Of a DNA stretch of 64,000 nt, positions 32,611 through 45,672 are shown in pieces. The stretch covers positions 306,409 through 370,408 of the forward strand of contig NW_014577201.1 of the NCBI RefSeq assembly GCF_000485595.1, given 5' to 3'. Position numbers and translations under genes: made by a program. Each line of letters starts with the position of its first letter. The first letter of the stretch is position 1. Under the pieces are notes generated by a model that saw only the letters and a program-made list of their open reading frames with translations, was not told the DNA's origin and did not search any database. This DNA is from Priapulus caudatus. Taxonomy: Eukaryota; Priapulida; Priapulimorpha; Priapulimorphida; Priapulidae.

Positions 32611-32726
32611 CGACAACACCTGTGGCAACTTTACCTCCAAGCAAGTCATCAAGTATGATAGCTAGCTTGGTAACGAGGGCTCTGAAGCGGAAACGAGAGG
32701 AAGACGAGGACTATAATAATCCATAA
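32611..32726 (+). CDS. Host gene, terminal exon with stop codon
   Basis: The acceptor is TTTAATCTTTTTGTAG. Phase 1 entry gives 38 codons, continuing the Ser/Thr/Pro style (TTPVATLPPSKSSS), then a basic-acidic tail (ALKRKREEDEDYNNP) ending in TAA at 32724-32726. KRKR followed by EEDED resembles a nuclear localisation signal next to an acidic tail, so a nuclear protein is plausible. Downstream, AATAAA-like signals occur (for example GAATAAATATAG at about 33101). A second copy of this exon with two frame-disturbing indels is at 44207-44325. Confidence 0.65.
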
Positions 32727-34165
32727 TCTGCACTGTCTGTGTTGCTCATAAGCCTTGTATTTATATGTTATTATTATCTAGTGTGTTGCAAATCTTTTGC
32801 GTTTCCATTCTCTGCGTTGTATTTTTGTTATCTTCTCTTCCACTGTCTCGTCTTTTAATGTCATTGGGTGGGTCGTCATCTACTGCATTTTCTTGTGCGC
32901 TACCATCTGGTCTATGTTGTCTTCTATTGTATTGCCATGTATTTTTGCATAAAATTTAATTTAATCATTAGCTTTCTCAGACTACCGTGCTCGTCTTACG
33001 GTAGTTTATTGAGTTACCTTGATCATAAAAAAATATTGATATTGTAGATGTATTAGTTCACATAGTTTATCACAACCGATCTAACATGCCTAATCGTGAA
33101 TAAATATAGGAGTTCTTGCAGTTAAATTAATTCTTTTTAGTACTGCTTTCATTGCTGTCATCATTAAAATGATCAATATTATCTCCATACATCGCAAACC
33201 CATGTGATATCTGGAAACCTCAAAAAATGTTTAAAAAAAACATCTTGCTATAAGTAACATATTTTACAAGAATATTCATGTTGAGCCAATCTAAGGAATC
33301 TGATTTAAACAAGGTACATGCATACGGTAAATGTATTGTTACCTTTTATTGTGTTGTACTCGAATAAGGCAGGTTCGTGCAGGTTACGTATTGCCCAACA
33401 CCTTATTGCTAGATATTTGATTAGGCTGAGGTGCATTGTATGTATTGTACTTGCAAAGTGCAACGTTTGTAGTTCGGAGATGGGTTGAAGTTAAATTGAG
33501 CTGTTTACAAAGACTTCAGTTGCTACAGAGAGTTGTAGAAGGAGAAGGAGAGGCGGTCAACGATAAACGCCAACCAACTGTTTCATAACTATCTGACCTC
33601 AGATCAAAGCCTAAAACACTCAAACCCGGTAATGATAATGATAACGAAGGTGGGCCAGCGTTCATGCTATTTGTTAGCACAACGTTGTGCGTGTGACGAC
33701 GAGTTATGTTTACTCGAATTCATAATTGGCATTCTGGTATTTCTTTTAGCGTAATCACTTCCCATAAAAACACGGCTCCAATTATATAATAGAATATAAC
33801 TGAGTAAACGTGATTAACGGTTTTCAGGAACGCAGTTCTTACGTAAAGAACGGTAGTACTGTACTTGCTTTGAAAATTGTGCTTGTTATAATTCTTTTCG
33901 CATTTTTATGAAAACAAATTCCATAAGAATGCATCTCTAACTAGAGCACTCGGCGAGCACAGACCTTCGCCAAGACAGCTGAATTCTCTCAATGTGGAAT
34001 TTTTATTTAATTAATTAATTAATTAATTAAGTGGAAAAATTAATTAATTAATTAAATAATTAATTGGATCCGGTGACAGAGATGCGTCGAATCGAACAAA
34101 ACATTTAACTCCTGCACCTAATAATAATATTTAATAAACAAAATAATGATGATAAATATAATACA
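32727..34165. other. 3' flank of the host gene
   Basis: Contains AATAAA-type signals near 33101 and an AATT/TTAA-repeat segment at 34005-34066. At about 34066-34165 it leaves block A and joins block B at GGGGACGCGACAG. No other gene is seen. Confidence 0.5.
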
Positions 34166-36466
34166 GGGGACGCGACAGAAACAAAAGATATGTCGTGGTT
34201 ATGTCGTGGGTGTGTCGCAAGTCAGTCGTGCGACAGTCGTGAGTAACTGTTGTCGGACATTGTCGGGTGGCAGTTTTTCACGTGATCAGGTCGTGGTTCA
34301 CTCGTGGGATGCGCGTGCTACAGTCGTGCGACTGTCGCACAACAGTCGTGAGTCACTCGGGTCACTCGTGGGACGCTCGCGCGTCCGTCTCCCGACTATA
34401 TAACGACGTATTATCGCACGACAATCGGAAGACAGTCGTAGGACAGACTCACGACAACCACAAGACATAGATACCACAAAAAATCGTGGAACAAAAAAGG
34501 TGCATGTTCAATTTTGCTTCACGACGGCAAGTCGATGCCACGATGCTCAAAATTTCGTAGGACTGTCTTGCGACGACCCCCGATGACCCACCATTTGCCA
34601 AAATTTTCTGTCGTGTCGTGGCACAAATGAGTCGTGGGATCGTTGTGACCGAAGCTTGACAACGTGACATCGTTTCTAGACTATTTTTTTGCTGCTTGCC
34701 AAGAACTGGGTAGACTTTCGCACGCGTTACCAGCTCGGATTGCGAATAAAGCTGAACACGTAGCAAGTATAGACGATATATATATAGCAGCGGCAACATA
34801 AAATAGTAGAAAACATGCACTTTGTGGTGGCGGGTGAAAATTTATTCAAAGAATTTTTATTTTCGTCTTGCTAGCCATTTTATAAATCGATATGGCCGTT
34901 TTTTGTGATCATACTACTACCACCTCTGTGATTACCTGACAGTGTTAATGAAGTATCGTATCCTTCGCATATCACAGTGAATCCGTCTGTAATCATTATT
35001 TTCCGTCTGCGACCATGGACTTCGATTTCATTTCTGTAAATGGAATTGTTTTCGAATGAAACAGTAAATATGAGGACTATTAAGCAACATTGAACCGTTG
35101 TAGTCGCCGTTGTAATCTGTGAGTATTATACAGATGATGCTAATTATAAACTGAATTATTTCAGCTATAATGCCGCAAACAGGTTTTGCATGAATGCATG
35201 CAGTCAATTTGCATAATAGGGTGGAGACTGATCAATCGTGTAACATAGTCGACTTGTGCCACTGCTGCCTAGAAACTAGTTGTCCGATCATCGTATGGCA
35301 ACCCGGGACAGAGAAAGATAATGACCGCAAGAATCGTTGCCCTCTGCCGCCTCCGTTGCATTTAAATTTGCACTGTGTGGTTTCACAGCGCTTCCCGCGA
35401 GGGCCCGCTGTATCTCGTTATTCCTCCCCATCTCTCTCGCATTCCCCCTTCTGCTCTATCTCTGCCTTGCCAAAAATCTTACTTCATCACTTTGTCGTAT
35501 TTTCTATGGAAACGCATACAAAATCTTTTCTTGTTTTTTTTTGTGAGTGGTTCCCTAGAAGCGGAGAAAAAACGTGAAAAAGTAAAAGAAAATGTTGTCG
35601 GCGGCGTCTCTCTCTCTCTGCGGCTGGTCACATAAGCTTGTTTAGTTTCGCGCCCCGTATATAGCTATATGCCTTACTCTATTAGTTTAATCAGACTTGA
35701 AGCCGCGAAAACGGCGAGTCGTTGCCGCATGTGTCTTGAGGCGGTCACTCGAATGCGTCAAGATCAGTGAGCGTTCGACAAAGGTCGTCAGGAAAATAAT
35801 AGCGGGCTGCGAAATTGCTAATTAGAGACGGAGGTGAAAAAGTGTGATAGGAATAGGAGATGCAAATTAGAGATAGTAATAGTGTACACAGAAACAGAAT
35901 TCCTTCAAAAACGCAGGTTATCTGTTTCAATTCATGTCGCTTCTTTTATCCTTATCGCAGATTGATGAATATAATTCATGAATATAATAAAGTCTTATTG
36001 AAGAACTTCTGTTTCTAAAACAATTAAAACGCTGTCTTGGAGTATTGATTAACGGGTTAGTAAATCGCAACAAACCATAACATGAATGGTAATTGCTGAT
36101 CCATGACGACAAGCTGACGATAACAAACAGGGAACATTGTTGAAAGTTTGTAGATTCATCCGTTTACGGAAATCTTGGAATGTACCCTTTCTGAGCGAAT
36201 TTTTGTATGCGAGACAGCAGTTGATTTCTCCAATTGAGAGAAAATGTGTTGGGAAAAAAACATCACAACAAGTTAATTAATAGAATAAAAACATCCGCGC
36301 TTCGAGAATAAATTCTTGTCATTTTGACACAAATAGAATTTCTATAAATATTCAGATTTGCTAAAATGTGTTATCTGCCATCACTATACAGGAACAACTA
36401 TAAATAGTAACTCTGAAAATTGACACATTTAGTAATTAACGTTGCCGTACGGAGTTACAGAAGAAC

Positions 36467-36497
<31 letters not shown>

Positions 36498-39113
36498 GCC
36501 TGACTCGTTATAATGTGTAGTTTAATGGCGTTGATAAGTGACATTTTGGCATGCTCGAACATGATTTTGGAGACGTAACAAGTTCAAAAGCTCAGGAAAA
36601 GCTGGTGACTGTCGCTTCCCTCTATGGAGATGATTTCCTTCTATGGAGATTCATTATGCAAGACTTCCTCGCTTCTCCTTCAACTAAGCTTCACGCTGTT
36701 TCGATTTGTTTCTCAGCATGGAGATCTAATAAATTGGAGTGACAGCCACTGGCTCAAAACACTTAACCCGCATTTTCCTTGAGTGTGGTTGAAGCATATA
36801 GTATTAGTACTCTGATTCTTAGTAAATCTATGTGTGATGCTAGATAAAATTAGATATCATTCCCGTTTACATGAATTCCAAAACTAACTTCATCTTGCAT
36901 CTCGCTGTGCTTGCATAAGTTTTCCAGTCAGAGACCGGTATAGTAGAGTTTTCTTGCATTTTGGCTAGGTTGCAGGCGGCGTGAAGATGAAATGGGCTAC
37001 GTTTCATGCAGCTAGGATATAAATGCCGGGATGCAGTACCTACTGGGTCTATACGTATCTAGGTACATTATCGTGACTTCGATCGATCATTATCGATGAC
37101 AAGATAGGTAGAGAGATAGAGGCAGCGGAATAGTGAGTGAGTGAGAGAGAGCGTGCGCACGCATGATATATGAGTCTATAAGAGAGATTGGGATGGTAGA
37201 ACATGCCTATTTGAAATTTGAAGCGGCTCTGCATTCAAACTCCATTACTGCGACACATTTAGATATCTTAATATGTATAGCACTGATAAGAAACGCAATT
37301 TTTTGTTTCGTCTTCTATTATTGACGAATGCAATGTTACCAATTAATACAGAACATGTAATGTTCATTATGATTTAATGGAAAGATTGCAAAGATCGCAG
37401 CGGGTTTTTTACGTCCTATACACGCCCTTCCTTCGCTCGAATTGCAGACCTGAGAATGCGTTTATGATCAGCTTTCTAAATTTTCGTAGCCATGCTTGTG
37501 TTTTGTAGCTGCGCGTGTGCATGATATGTGCCACGATCAATAGAATCATAACACACACGCACGAACAGTATATATATAGACACCGACTATATTGTCAGCA
37601 TGTTGCTGATTGCAGCTTCATCGTAAATGCTGTCGGGTCCAGTTTTCTCTCTGTGACGCACTATTACCTACTATACAAGGCATGGCCGACTCTAATCTTG
37701 CCACCTGGTGGCGTGATGTTGTAACTCTTCCCAGTAAATGCATTTGCTCTATTGTCCTCTAACAAGTTCCGTTGTCTCTAAATAGATTTCCAGCGGCTCG
37801 TGTCAGCTCCTCGTGAACTAGATGTTATCCATCCCTTATGCCTTTTGCGGAATTCTGTCTTGGTTCATCACAACGACAGCCATCGTCTAACTCTTTTATG
37901 GTGTGATTGTTTTGTTGGGTTCATTCTACAGATAACCTGCGGCTTTTTTGTATAGACGCAGCTGCATAGCTAAGCAACATCATTAATGCGTTGTCGTTGT
38001 GTAATATAATTTGCCCATTACAACATGATTGGAAGTATTATATAGATTATTCCATTTTAAAAAAGGTAAAAAATTGTTCCACATTTACTAGTAGTTGTAT
38101 ATAAAGATTCCTGAAGTTACACTAGTGCCAAATGGTTTATACATGTTTCTTTGTCATCACCTTTCTTGTTCATTATCAGTTGCATGTTTGCAGAACGCCC
38201 AATTAAAGCGCAATAGTAAAACGAAAATCTTCAATTTCAATATAGTTGTCAGAATAAATTAGTAGGGGCCTATGTAATCTCTATTAGAGACACGAAGCTT
38301 TTGTTTCTATTACAGCCTAAATCATTTATTCTTATGATAGGAAGGTAATATAATGAATTGATCTACTGCACAGTACATCATCTCCTTTGACGAAGTTTGA
38401 TTTCACGGGTGACATAACTTGAGAGTTATACGTCCATTGACTAGTGGAAGTTTTTCATCTCGTTTCTATATCACGTTTTTGGCGAATACAAATTTCCCAC
38501 ATACGAGCGGCTTTAGCATAAGCACGCATACGCCTCTTGCGAAGTATGTACTATGCACGATTTATTACTGCACATGCAAATACGCACACGCGCGCGCACG
38601 CACGCACGTACGCTTACACGCGCGTGCTGGCGATCATGTTACGCGTTCTTGTCTAGTAATGGGATGCATATACAATCTAAGATACATGTGACGTTAGTGA
38701 AATTGTCGGCAGAGCGCTGAAGAACGCGATGACATCAGCTCTCTATGCGACAGCTGCTACTTTGTGTAGGCTTACTACCGGCGTATCAACCCGCAAAGTT
38801 ACACAAATCGTCGTGTTATGTCGAGAGCAAGTAAATTAACATGTGCACATCTGTAAACAGGTTTGTAACATTTTCTGAATATGCTGTCTTGCATAAAATC
38901 TGTAATAAAACCAGAAACATTAGTTCAACTAGGATAACTAAATTTTGAGAAACATTATACTATTTATAGCGTAGACTCTTGTCTCATTAATAATGTTTCA
39001 GTTTTGTCATACTCTAGTAGCTCATGGTGGTTTTGTATGCAATTTTATGTCCAGACCTAAACTCTTCATGAATCCACTAATTGAAGGTCCAGGAACAATA
39101 TTTGGTTGGTAAC
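34166..39113. repeat. Duplicated block B, first copy (4948 bp)
   Basis: Equal to 50190-55137 with a constant offset of 16024. All comparable lines and open frames that I checked are the same, and the boundaries on both sides are abrupt. The left edge cuts into a TIR element that is complete only in the second copy (50049-50681). It contains a TA-rich tract (36469-36498) and CT-rich patches. The open frames are short and without recognisable domains, so no gene is called. Confidence 0.9.
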
Positions 39114-39959
39114 GTGCATGAGTGTGTGTGTGTGCACGTACACGTGCGTGCGTGCGTGCGTGCGTGCGTGCGTGAGTGTGTGCGCGCGTGTGTGTGTTCT
39201 TTTGATGGCGGTCTTTCGAGCCATTAAACCAAGTAATCGTTAGAAATGAAGAGATATAGGATGAAGCGCGCAGCGGCCGTCCGCCCGTAATTTCTGTCGT
39301 GCCTCGTTATAAGGTGTCGGTCTATTGCGACCGCCTTCCCTTCTCCCTCCCTCTAAAGCCGTTTACGCGTCACGGATATACTCCTCGTTAGCAAAATCTG
39401 TGTAGGCGCGTGGGCAGCAGCGCGCATGAGCTCCAAGCACGGGTCTGTACGGCTAACGTCTCAAATACTTCCAGCTTATTTTACGGTTACATTATAGAGA
39501 AACGTACACACGCGAGGGAATCATATGGCTGCCTACTGTGGTCACCACTCGTGCAGGGAAGGGATCTGTCAGTCTAGTGTTTTACTATTATTTCTGGCTG
39601 TCTGCGGTAGTTTGCAACACGTCGTCCGCTGAACGAAGTGCACATGTGAAAAATGAGGAAAAGAAATAGAGAGAGAAAGAGATAGGTAGAGCAAGAGAGA
39701 AATAGAGACAGAGATGAAGAAAGAGCGTGCGAGTATAAGAGAACAGGAGAGAGAAAGAAAGACAGCAGGAGAAAGAAAGAGAGAATGCGAGAGACGGAAA
39801 GTAGACGGAAAAGACCGAGGTAGTGAGTGAAAAGGATTTAGCGAGATTGATACAAGACGCATGCGAGAACGTGAGAGATAACGAAAGGCAGAGCGCAAGA
39901 GAGAGAAAGAGACACTATCGAAGATAGAGAGATAGACAGAGAGACAGTGAGGCAGATCT

Positions 39960-40036
<77 letters not shown>

Positions 40037-41230
40037 TAAAAACACACGAACACTAATGCAGATATAGAAGATTCTGAATATAAAAATATAATGAGGTGTC
40101 AATTTCTAAAAAAAAATATACCTTATTCTATATTTATATTCAGACTTTTTTTTATATATATTTATAACGCGTCTGCGTTGCCGTCATTATTTGTGTATTT
40201 ATCAACTTCTTGCCTCAGCATTCTGTCCATATGCCCATTTGTATCCCACGACGTTTCTCCGTATGAACTTCGATCAGTGCCACTTAATTCCTGTCGAGTC
40301 ATGCTCAATGTTAAGGACGAAACGTTCCGTCATCTCAACAGATCTCGTGTGTACGGTTTGTTCCCTGTGAACCATATTTTCGGATTTCTTTTCGCTCTAT
40401 TTACCGCACGATATACAACTGCAATAATCCGTCATCACTGTACTGTTTGTGCGTAATTAGCGGGCACGCATTGGGCTTTTCTGCCGGTTAGAACTCGGCG
40501 TATGACGGTTGTCATTAGGAGCCGAGTGGAGACTCGTATAGATAATTGCCACCGGTGGCGCGATTGAAAAGTTGACGGATGATGATTGTAGAGTCGACCA
40601 TAATATAATATCTAAATCATCTTAAACACACACGAGCGAGGAGGCAGAGGCTGCCGCGGGTGCCGGCGCCTGCGCGTGTGCTCCAGTAATATTGTAACGA
40701 GGACATCGAATGTTTAATGAGAGCAACGAATTCAAACACTGCTCATTAGAACAATTATACGAATTCTACTAATGAACAAGATACGCGGGTAAATGAATGG
40801 GGTTTATATCGAGTATAGTATACGCGTACAATTCGCGCTCGTTATTCGATTGTTAAATTGCCTATAGGCCTACCTGCTCACTGCCCCTATAGCATTGTAA
40901 TTTCATATAGTGAGCTGCTTGAAATGAAGAAAATCGCTGAATGTTGGTATGATTTCGAGTAACAACAAGTGCGTGAAATGTCTTAGGATTTTTAGACTGA
41001 TCTCAGCTCTGTTGACTGATCCTGTCCCTTATCACAATGGCAGCACGATTATTGCCATTCCTGCCAGTTTCCATGACCGTATAGATCGGGTGCTAAACCT
41101 TCAACTTCAGGTCGAAGCTTTTACACGCATTACGGTACCCTATTATTACCTGCGCCCTAATGCATAGCTGGAATATAAAAAAATCTCTATTATGTACTCT
41201 TGATATATATATATATATATAATATATAAG
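39114..41230. repeat. Duplicated block C, first copy
   Basis: From a GT/CGTG tract to an AT run, matching about 47860-50010 in the same order with many one-base indels. It contains an extended GA-rich region (39655-40032), whose minus-strand serine/leucine frames are repeat translations. No gene is recognised. Confidence 0.85.
39959..40032. repeat. (GA)n microsatellite
   Basis: Nearly pure GA. The second copy of the block has a much shorter, impure run at about 48713-48755. Confidence 0.95.
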
Positions 41231-41239
41231 TAAATTCGC

Positions 41240-41590
41240 ATACACAGCAACTGGAAGGAGGCGCGACAGGGATCGCGTCTCCCGTACGTTATCTCGCGAT
41301 AACTTTTCTCGTAGCTCGCAGCCTCGCAGTTCAAAAATAGCAGAGAAGGTTCATGCACGTAGAAATTCTTCAAAAACATCCGAACGTAGGATCGACCGCA
41401 GGCGCAAACGGTGTATTGCTACAAGACCGTTAACGGTACTAGAGATAGGTGAAGTAGAGGACAAAGTTAATGCGATCAATGTGGCCGAACTAGAGTCAAG
41501 CGTCAAAGCAAATGTGCAAGAACAAGAATTACATCTATGTACAGCATGGACAACGCGAAAAAGTTTTTGTTCGGCTAACAAAGCCGAGTG
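41240..41590 (+). other. Open stretch of coding-like composition, unassigned
   Basis: From about 41240 to a TGA at about 41592, one + frame has no stop. It translates to a strongly basic, Ser/Arg-rich first half (TSERRIDRRRKR) and an acidic, helix-like second half (EIGEVEDKVNAINVAELES). There is no ATG at a useful place and no clear splice pair. The first 30 bases are the reverse complement of 32252-32285, so a rearrangement junction lies here. It could be an exon fragment or chance; the function is unknown. Confidence 0.25.
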
Positions 41591-42349
41591 ATGACGACGT
41601 TAACTCTCGCCTTTATCACATACAGATGGTCATTATAAGTAATGTGTAACACGTGCGTTTGCCTGCAATTGCATTGTAACGGTTGCTATGCAAAACACGT
41701 GCGAAAAGCTACAATCAGCTGGAGCGTCAATTTACTCGCTAAGATTCATACACATCATTCCTCCGCGGGTGAAGTAGTTCAGATATTTTACCAGCGCAGC
41801 GTTTATTTAAAAAAAAATGCGGGATTTAACCATAAAAACCAGTGGAAGTGATGCAAGTGTAACTGAAATGATATTGAAGATAGCCAAATATGGAGCACTG
41901 GCCGCGCATAGAAGAGAAGTGCGCGCGGCAGAGGGAAAAGAAAAGATAACATGGTGAATCCGTGCGCCATAATGAAAGCCAGCGCACGGATCCAAATAAA
42001 ATACTAGATGACCGAAAGTGTTCCTCCTGAGGGTGGCATGTACGAACCGCCGCAGTATATTTAGTCTATTTTACGCAGCTGTCCCTTATTTCCCAGTCCG
42101 CTGCGCCTTGATGAACAGTACTAGTAGAGTCGACTAAGCATTTGCACTCGTTAACGAAGCCTGCCAAAGGCCGTGTCACAGACCATGGCGGTGCCCGTGC
42201 ATGGTTAAATCGTCAGTGATAACACTGATATACACATTGGCTCCCCCCCTCACATCGGCAGTTAGGTGATGTCCTTTTGTTTGAACCCTGCCAGGTGTTG
42301 CCTGGGACATCGACAGTTCGCTGCATGTATGTCGAGCTTGTGACAAGGG

Positions 42350-42923
42350 CATCGGGAGGCGTGTATTTTTTTCCTAGGTCAATCAAGAACATAGGGCTCT
42401 AGCGAGCGCTGCCATTGGTTGATACAAATCACGTGCCTCAAACTCCTGTTTTATTTAGTGCATTCACTGCATTGTGACCCTAACCCTAACCCTAACCCTA
42501 ACCTAATCCTAACCCTAACCCTACCTAACCCTAACCCTAACCCAAATCCTATTTAAAAATATATATAAAAAATTTAATTTTTAATTGTTGTAAAAATTAA
42601 TTGTTGTTACAAAATGTTGTAAATAAATCATGTAAATATTTGCGTTAATTGGGAAAAAATGTTAAACGAATAAAGATAGGAAAATACAGAAAACAGGAAA
42701 ATAATTAGAAAACGGGCGGGATTCGATCCACCCAACTTTCATACTTGACGCTAGCGATGTAGTCGCTAACCTATTGAGACATATCTAAAGAAGTAATTTT
42801 GAATGTGCTATGTATATTACAATACTGTGACGTCATTGAGCGACCGAAATAAGCCCAACCAATAGCAGCGCTCACTACAGCCCTATGTTCTTGATTGACC
42901 TAGGAAAAAAAATCACGCCATCG
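42350..42923. mobile_element. TIR element with (CCCTAA)n, second copy
   Basis: Copy of 30756-31331 within block A'. The hexamer tract is at about 42477-42543, one or two units shorter, and the tRNA-like segment at 42717-42786 is retained. Confidence 0.65.
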
Positions 42924-43246
42924 GCAGCAGGTACGTGCACTGACGTAAACATAGACTGGAACGCTGGCAGTTTGCTGCATGTCTATCGAGCTTGTGACAA
43001 GGGCTTGGAAACATTCTAGGCCTATTTTCACATATGACATGGATTCTTCCGCCTCACTCAAGTAGATGAAATAGTTCTTTTTGTATTTTCATTTCACAAT
43101 AAGTGCACGAAATTTAACGAACTACAGCTTGTAATGTTCTATTTACATACCATATCGGTAAACACAAAAGTTTGCTTCGAACTGTTCGATTTACCAAACT
43201 TAACCACTTTTCGAACGATCCACATAACCTGTAGAATTTGGGTAAT

Positions 43247-43615
43247 GCTATCCCCCGGGCGTGGAGGGAGGTGACCGCAACGTAGGCAGTACTAGTGTTG
43301 GGATAGTGTTAGGATTATGGTTATGGGTAGGGTTAGCGTTAGGATAGGGTAGGGTTAGGGGTTAGGATTAGGGTTAGGGTTAGGGTTAGGGTTAGGATTA
43401 GGGTTAGGGTTAGGGTTTTTGCATCATGATATCTGTGCACAAAGATATCTGTATTTTTGTGGGATCACAATGCCTATATATAGCGCGGCGACACATATAT
43501 ATTTAGTTTGAGGGTTAGTGTTGGCGGTGTTGAAGTGAGGTTATCGTTAGGGTTAGCGTTTTGAACGTCATCGTCAACGTTATCACGTGACCTCCCTCCA
43601 CGCCCGGGGGATAGC
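43247..43615. mobile_element. 369-bp TIR element with (TTAGGG)n, second copy
   Basis: Copy of 31654-32022, with the same TIRs and length. The hexamer tract (about 43310-43410) has extra point changes. Confidence 0.7.
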
Positions 43616-44206
43616 AACACCCGTAGAATTTGTATGAGCAGTCATCGCCGTCGGTGTAAGTAGTCCGCTTCGCGGACGGTATCGTTTCACTCACAAAAAG
43701 GTGCGAACGGTCAAGGCATTCTAACTATAGTTTCAATGTAAAATAGTTTTAATTTTTAAACCCAGCATGGGTGCAACGTAACTTAATTCTAAGACGCATT
43801 TTTCTGCACTTTGGCTAGACTACGGCCTAAAAGCCCTGCCGCTCCTCCCTTCCAGTTGCTGTGTATGCGAATTTGCCGCTTGGCTACGCCACACGGACGG
43901 TAAATAACGTGGAAACCATGTCGTGCAAAAGTACGATTTATGTCAAAACGAAGGAAGCTACGCGGTTTGTAATACTACCGGAAGATAGAATAAGGACCAG
44001 TGAACAAAAGAAGCTCATGTTTGTATACATTTGTATTTTTATTCACATCGAACTCGTACGACAAAATGAGTGGAAAGATGTACCAAATACACGTGTCAAA
44101 CTCTTTGTCTTTATTAACTCGATCCTGATCATATTACATATATGATATATATATGTAATTGTGTATGCAATTGTGCATGCAATAATGATCTTTAATCTTT
44201 TTGTAG

Positions 44207-44325
44207 CGACAACACCTGTGGCAACTTTACCTCCAAGCAAGTCATCAAGTATGATAGCTAGCTTGGGGTAACGAGGGCTCTGAAGCGGAAACGAGCAGGA
44301 AGACGAGGACTATAATAATCCATAA
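44207..44325 (+). pseudogene. Second copy of the terminal host exon, frame disturbed
   Basis: Same acceptor and sequence as 32611-32726, with two indels: two extra G in the GCTTGG.TAACG segment and one extra C in CGAG.AGG. Together these add 3 nt, so the frame is wrong only between them and returns before the TAA. No upstream exon of the gene is present in this copy. It may be a partial gene duplication, an alternative last exon, or an assembly duplicate. Confidence 0.6.
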
Positions 44326-45672
44326 TCTGCACTGTCTGTGTTGCTCATAAGCCTTGTATTTATATTGTTATTATTATCTAGTGTGTTGCCAAATCTTTTG
44401 CGTTTCCATTCTCTGGCGTTGTATTTTTTGTTATCTTTCTCTTCCACGTCTCGTCTTTAATGTCATTGGGTGGGTCGTCATCTACTGCATTTTCTTGTGC
44501 GCTACCATCTGCGTCTATGTTGTCTTCTATTGTATTGCCATGTATTTTTGCATAAAATTTAATTAATCATTAGCTTTCTCAGACTACCGTGCTCGTCTTA
44601 CGGTAGTTTATTGAGTTACCTTGATCATAAAAAATATTGATATTGTAGATGTATTAGTTCACATAGTTTATCACAACCGATCTAACATGCCTAATCGTGA
44701 ATAAATATAGGAGTTCTTGCAGTTAAATTAATTCTTTTTAGTACTGCTTTCATTGCTGCATCATTAAAAATGATCAATATTATCTCCATACATCGCAAAC
44801 CCATGTGATATCTGGAAACCTCAAAAAATGTTTAAAAAAAACATCTTGCTATAAGTAACATATTTTACAAGAATATTCATGTTGAGCCAATCTAAGGAAT
44901 CTGATTTAAACAAGTACATGCATACGGTAAATGTATTGTTACCTTTTATTGTGTTGTACTCGAATAAGGCAGGTTCGTGCAGGTTACGTATTGGCCCAAC
45001 ACCTTATTGCTAGATATTTGATTAGGCTGAGGTGCATTGTAGTGTATTGTACTTGCAAAGTGCAACGTTTGTAGTTCGGAGAGTGGTGAAGTTAAATTGA
45101 GCTGTTTACAAAGACTTCAGTTGCTACAGAGAGTTGTAGAAGGAGAAGGAGAGGCGGTCAACGATAAACGCCAACCAACTGTTTCATAACTATCTGACCT
45201 CAGATCAAAGCCTAAAACACTCAAACCGGGTAATGATAATGATAACGAAGGTGGGCCAGCGTTCATGCTATTTGTTAGCACAACCGTTGTGCGTGTGACG
45301 ACGAGTTATGTTTACTGAATTTCATAATTGGCATTCTGGTATTTCTTTAGCGTAATCACTTCCCATAAAACACGGCTCCAATTATATAATAGATATAACT
45401 GAGTAAACGTGATTAACGGTTTTCAGGAACGCAGTTCTTACGTAAAAGAACGGTAGTACTGTACTTGCTTTGAAAATTGTGCTTGTTATAATTCTTTTCG
45501 CATTTTTATGAACAAATTCCATAAGAATGCATCTTCTAACTAGAGCACTCGGCGGAGCACAGACCTTCGCCAAGACAGCTGAATTCTCTCAATGTGGAAT
45601 TTTTATTAATTAATTAATTAATTAATTAAGTGGAAAAATTAATTAATTAATTAAATAATAATTGGATCCGGA

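Larger units (their letters stand above)
29797..34073. repeat. Duplicated block A (contains the terminal host exon)
   Basis: Matches 41545-45672 from CGCGAAAAAGTTT to AATTGGATCCGG. The two copies agree in order throughout and differ mostly by single-base gains or losses scattered over the whole length. This copy keeps the intact terminal exon (32611-32726) and two telomeric-hexamer TIR elements. The remainder is non-coding. Confidence 0.85.
41545..45672. repeat. Duplicated block A' (second copy of block A)
   Basis: Parallels 29797-34073. It carries the same two telomeric-hexamer TIR elements and a copy of the terminal host exon, with scattered single-base indels. It leaves the shared sequence at AATTGGATCCGG, after which the two copies have unrelated flanks. 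Confidence 0.85.

Noticed and set aside
35194-36742. Open frames in block B (up to 127 codons)
   Set aside because: They are identical in B' only because the whole block is identical. They show no domains, no splice signals and overlapping frames.
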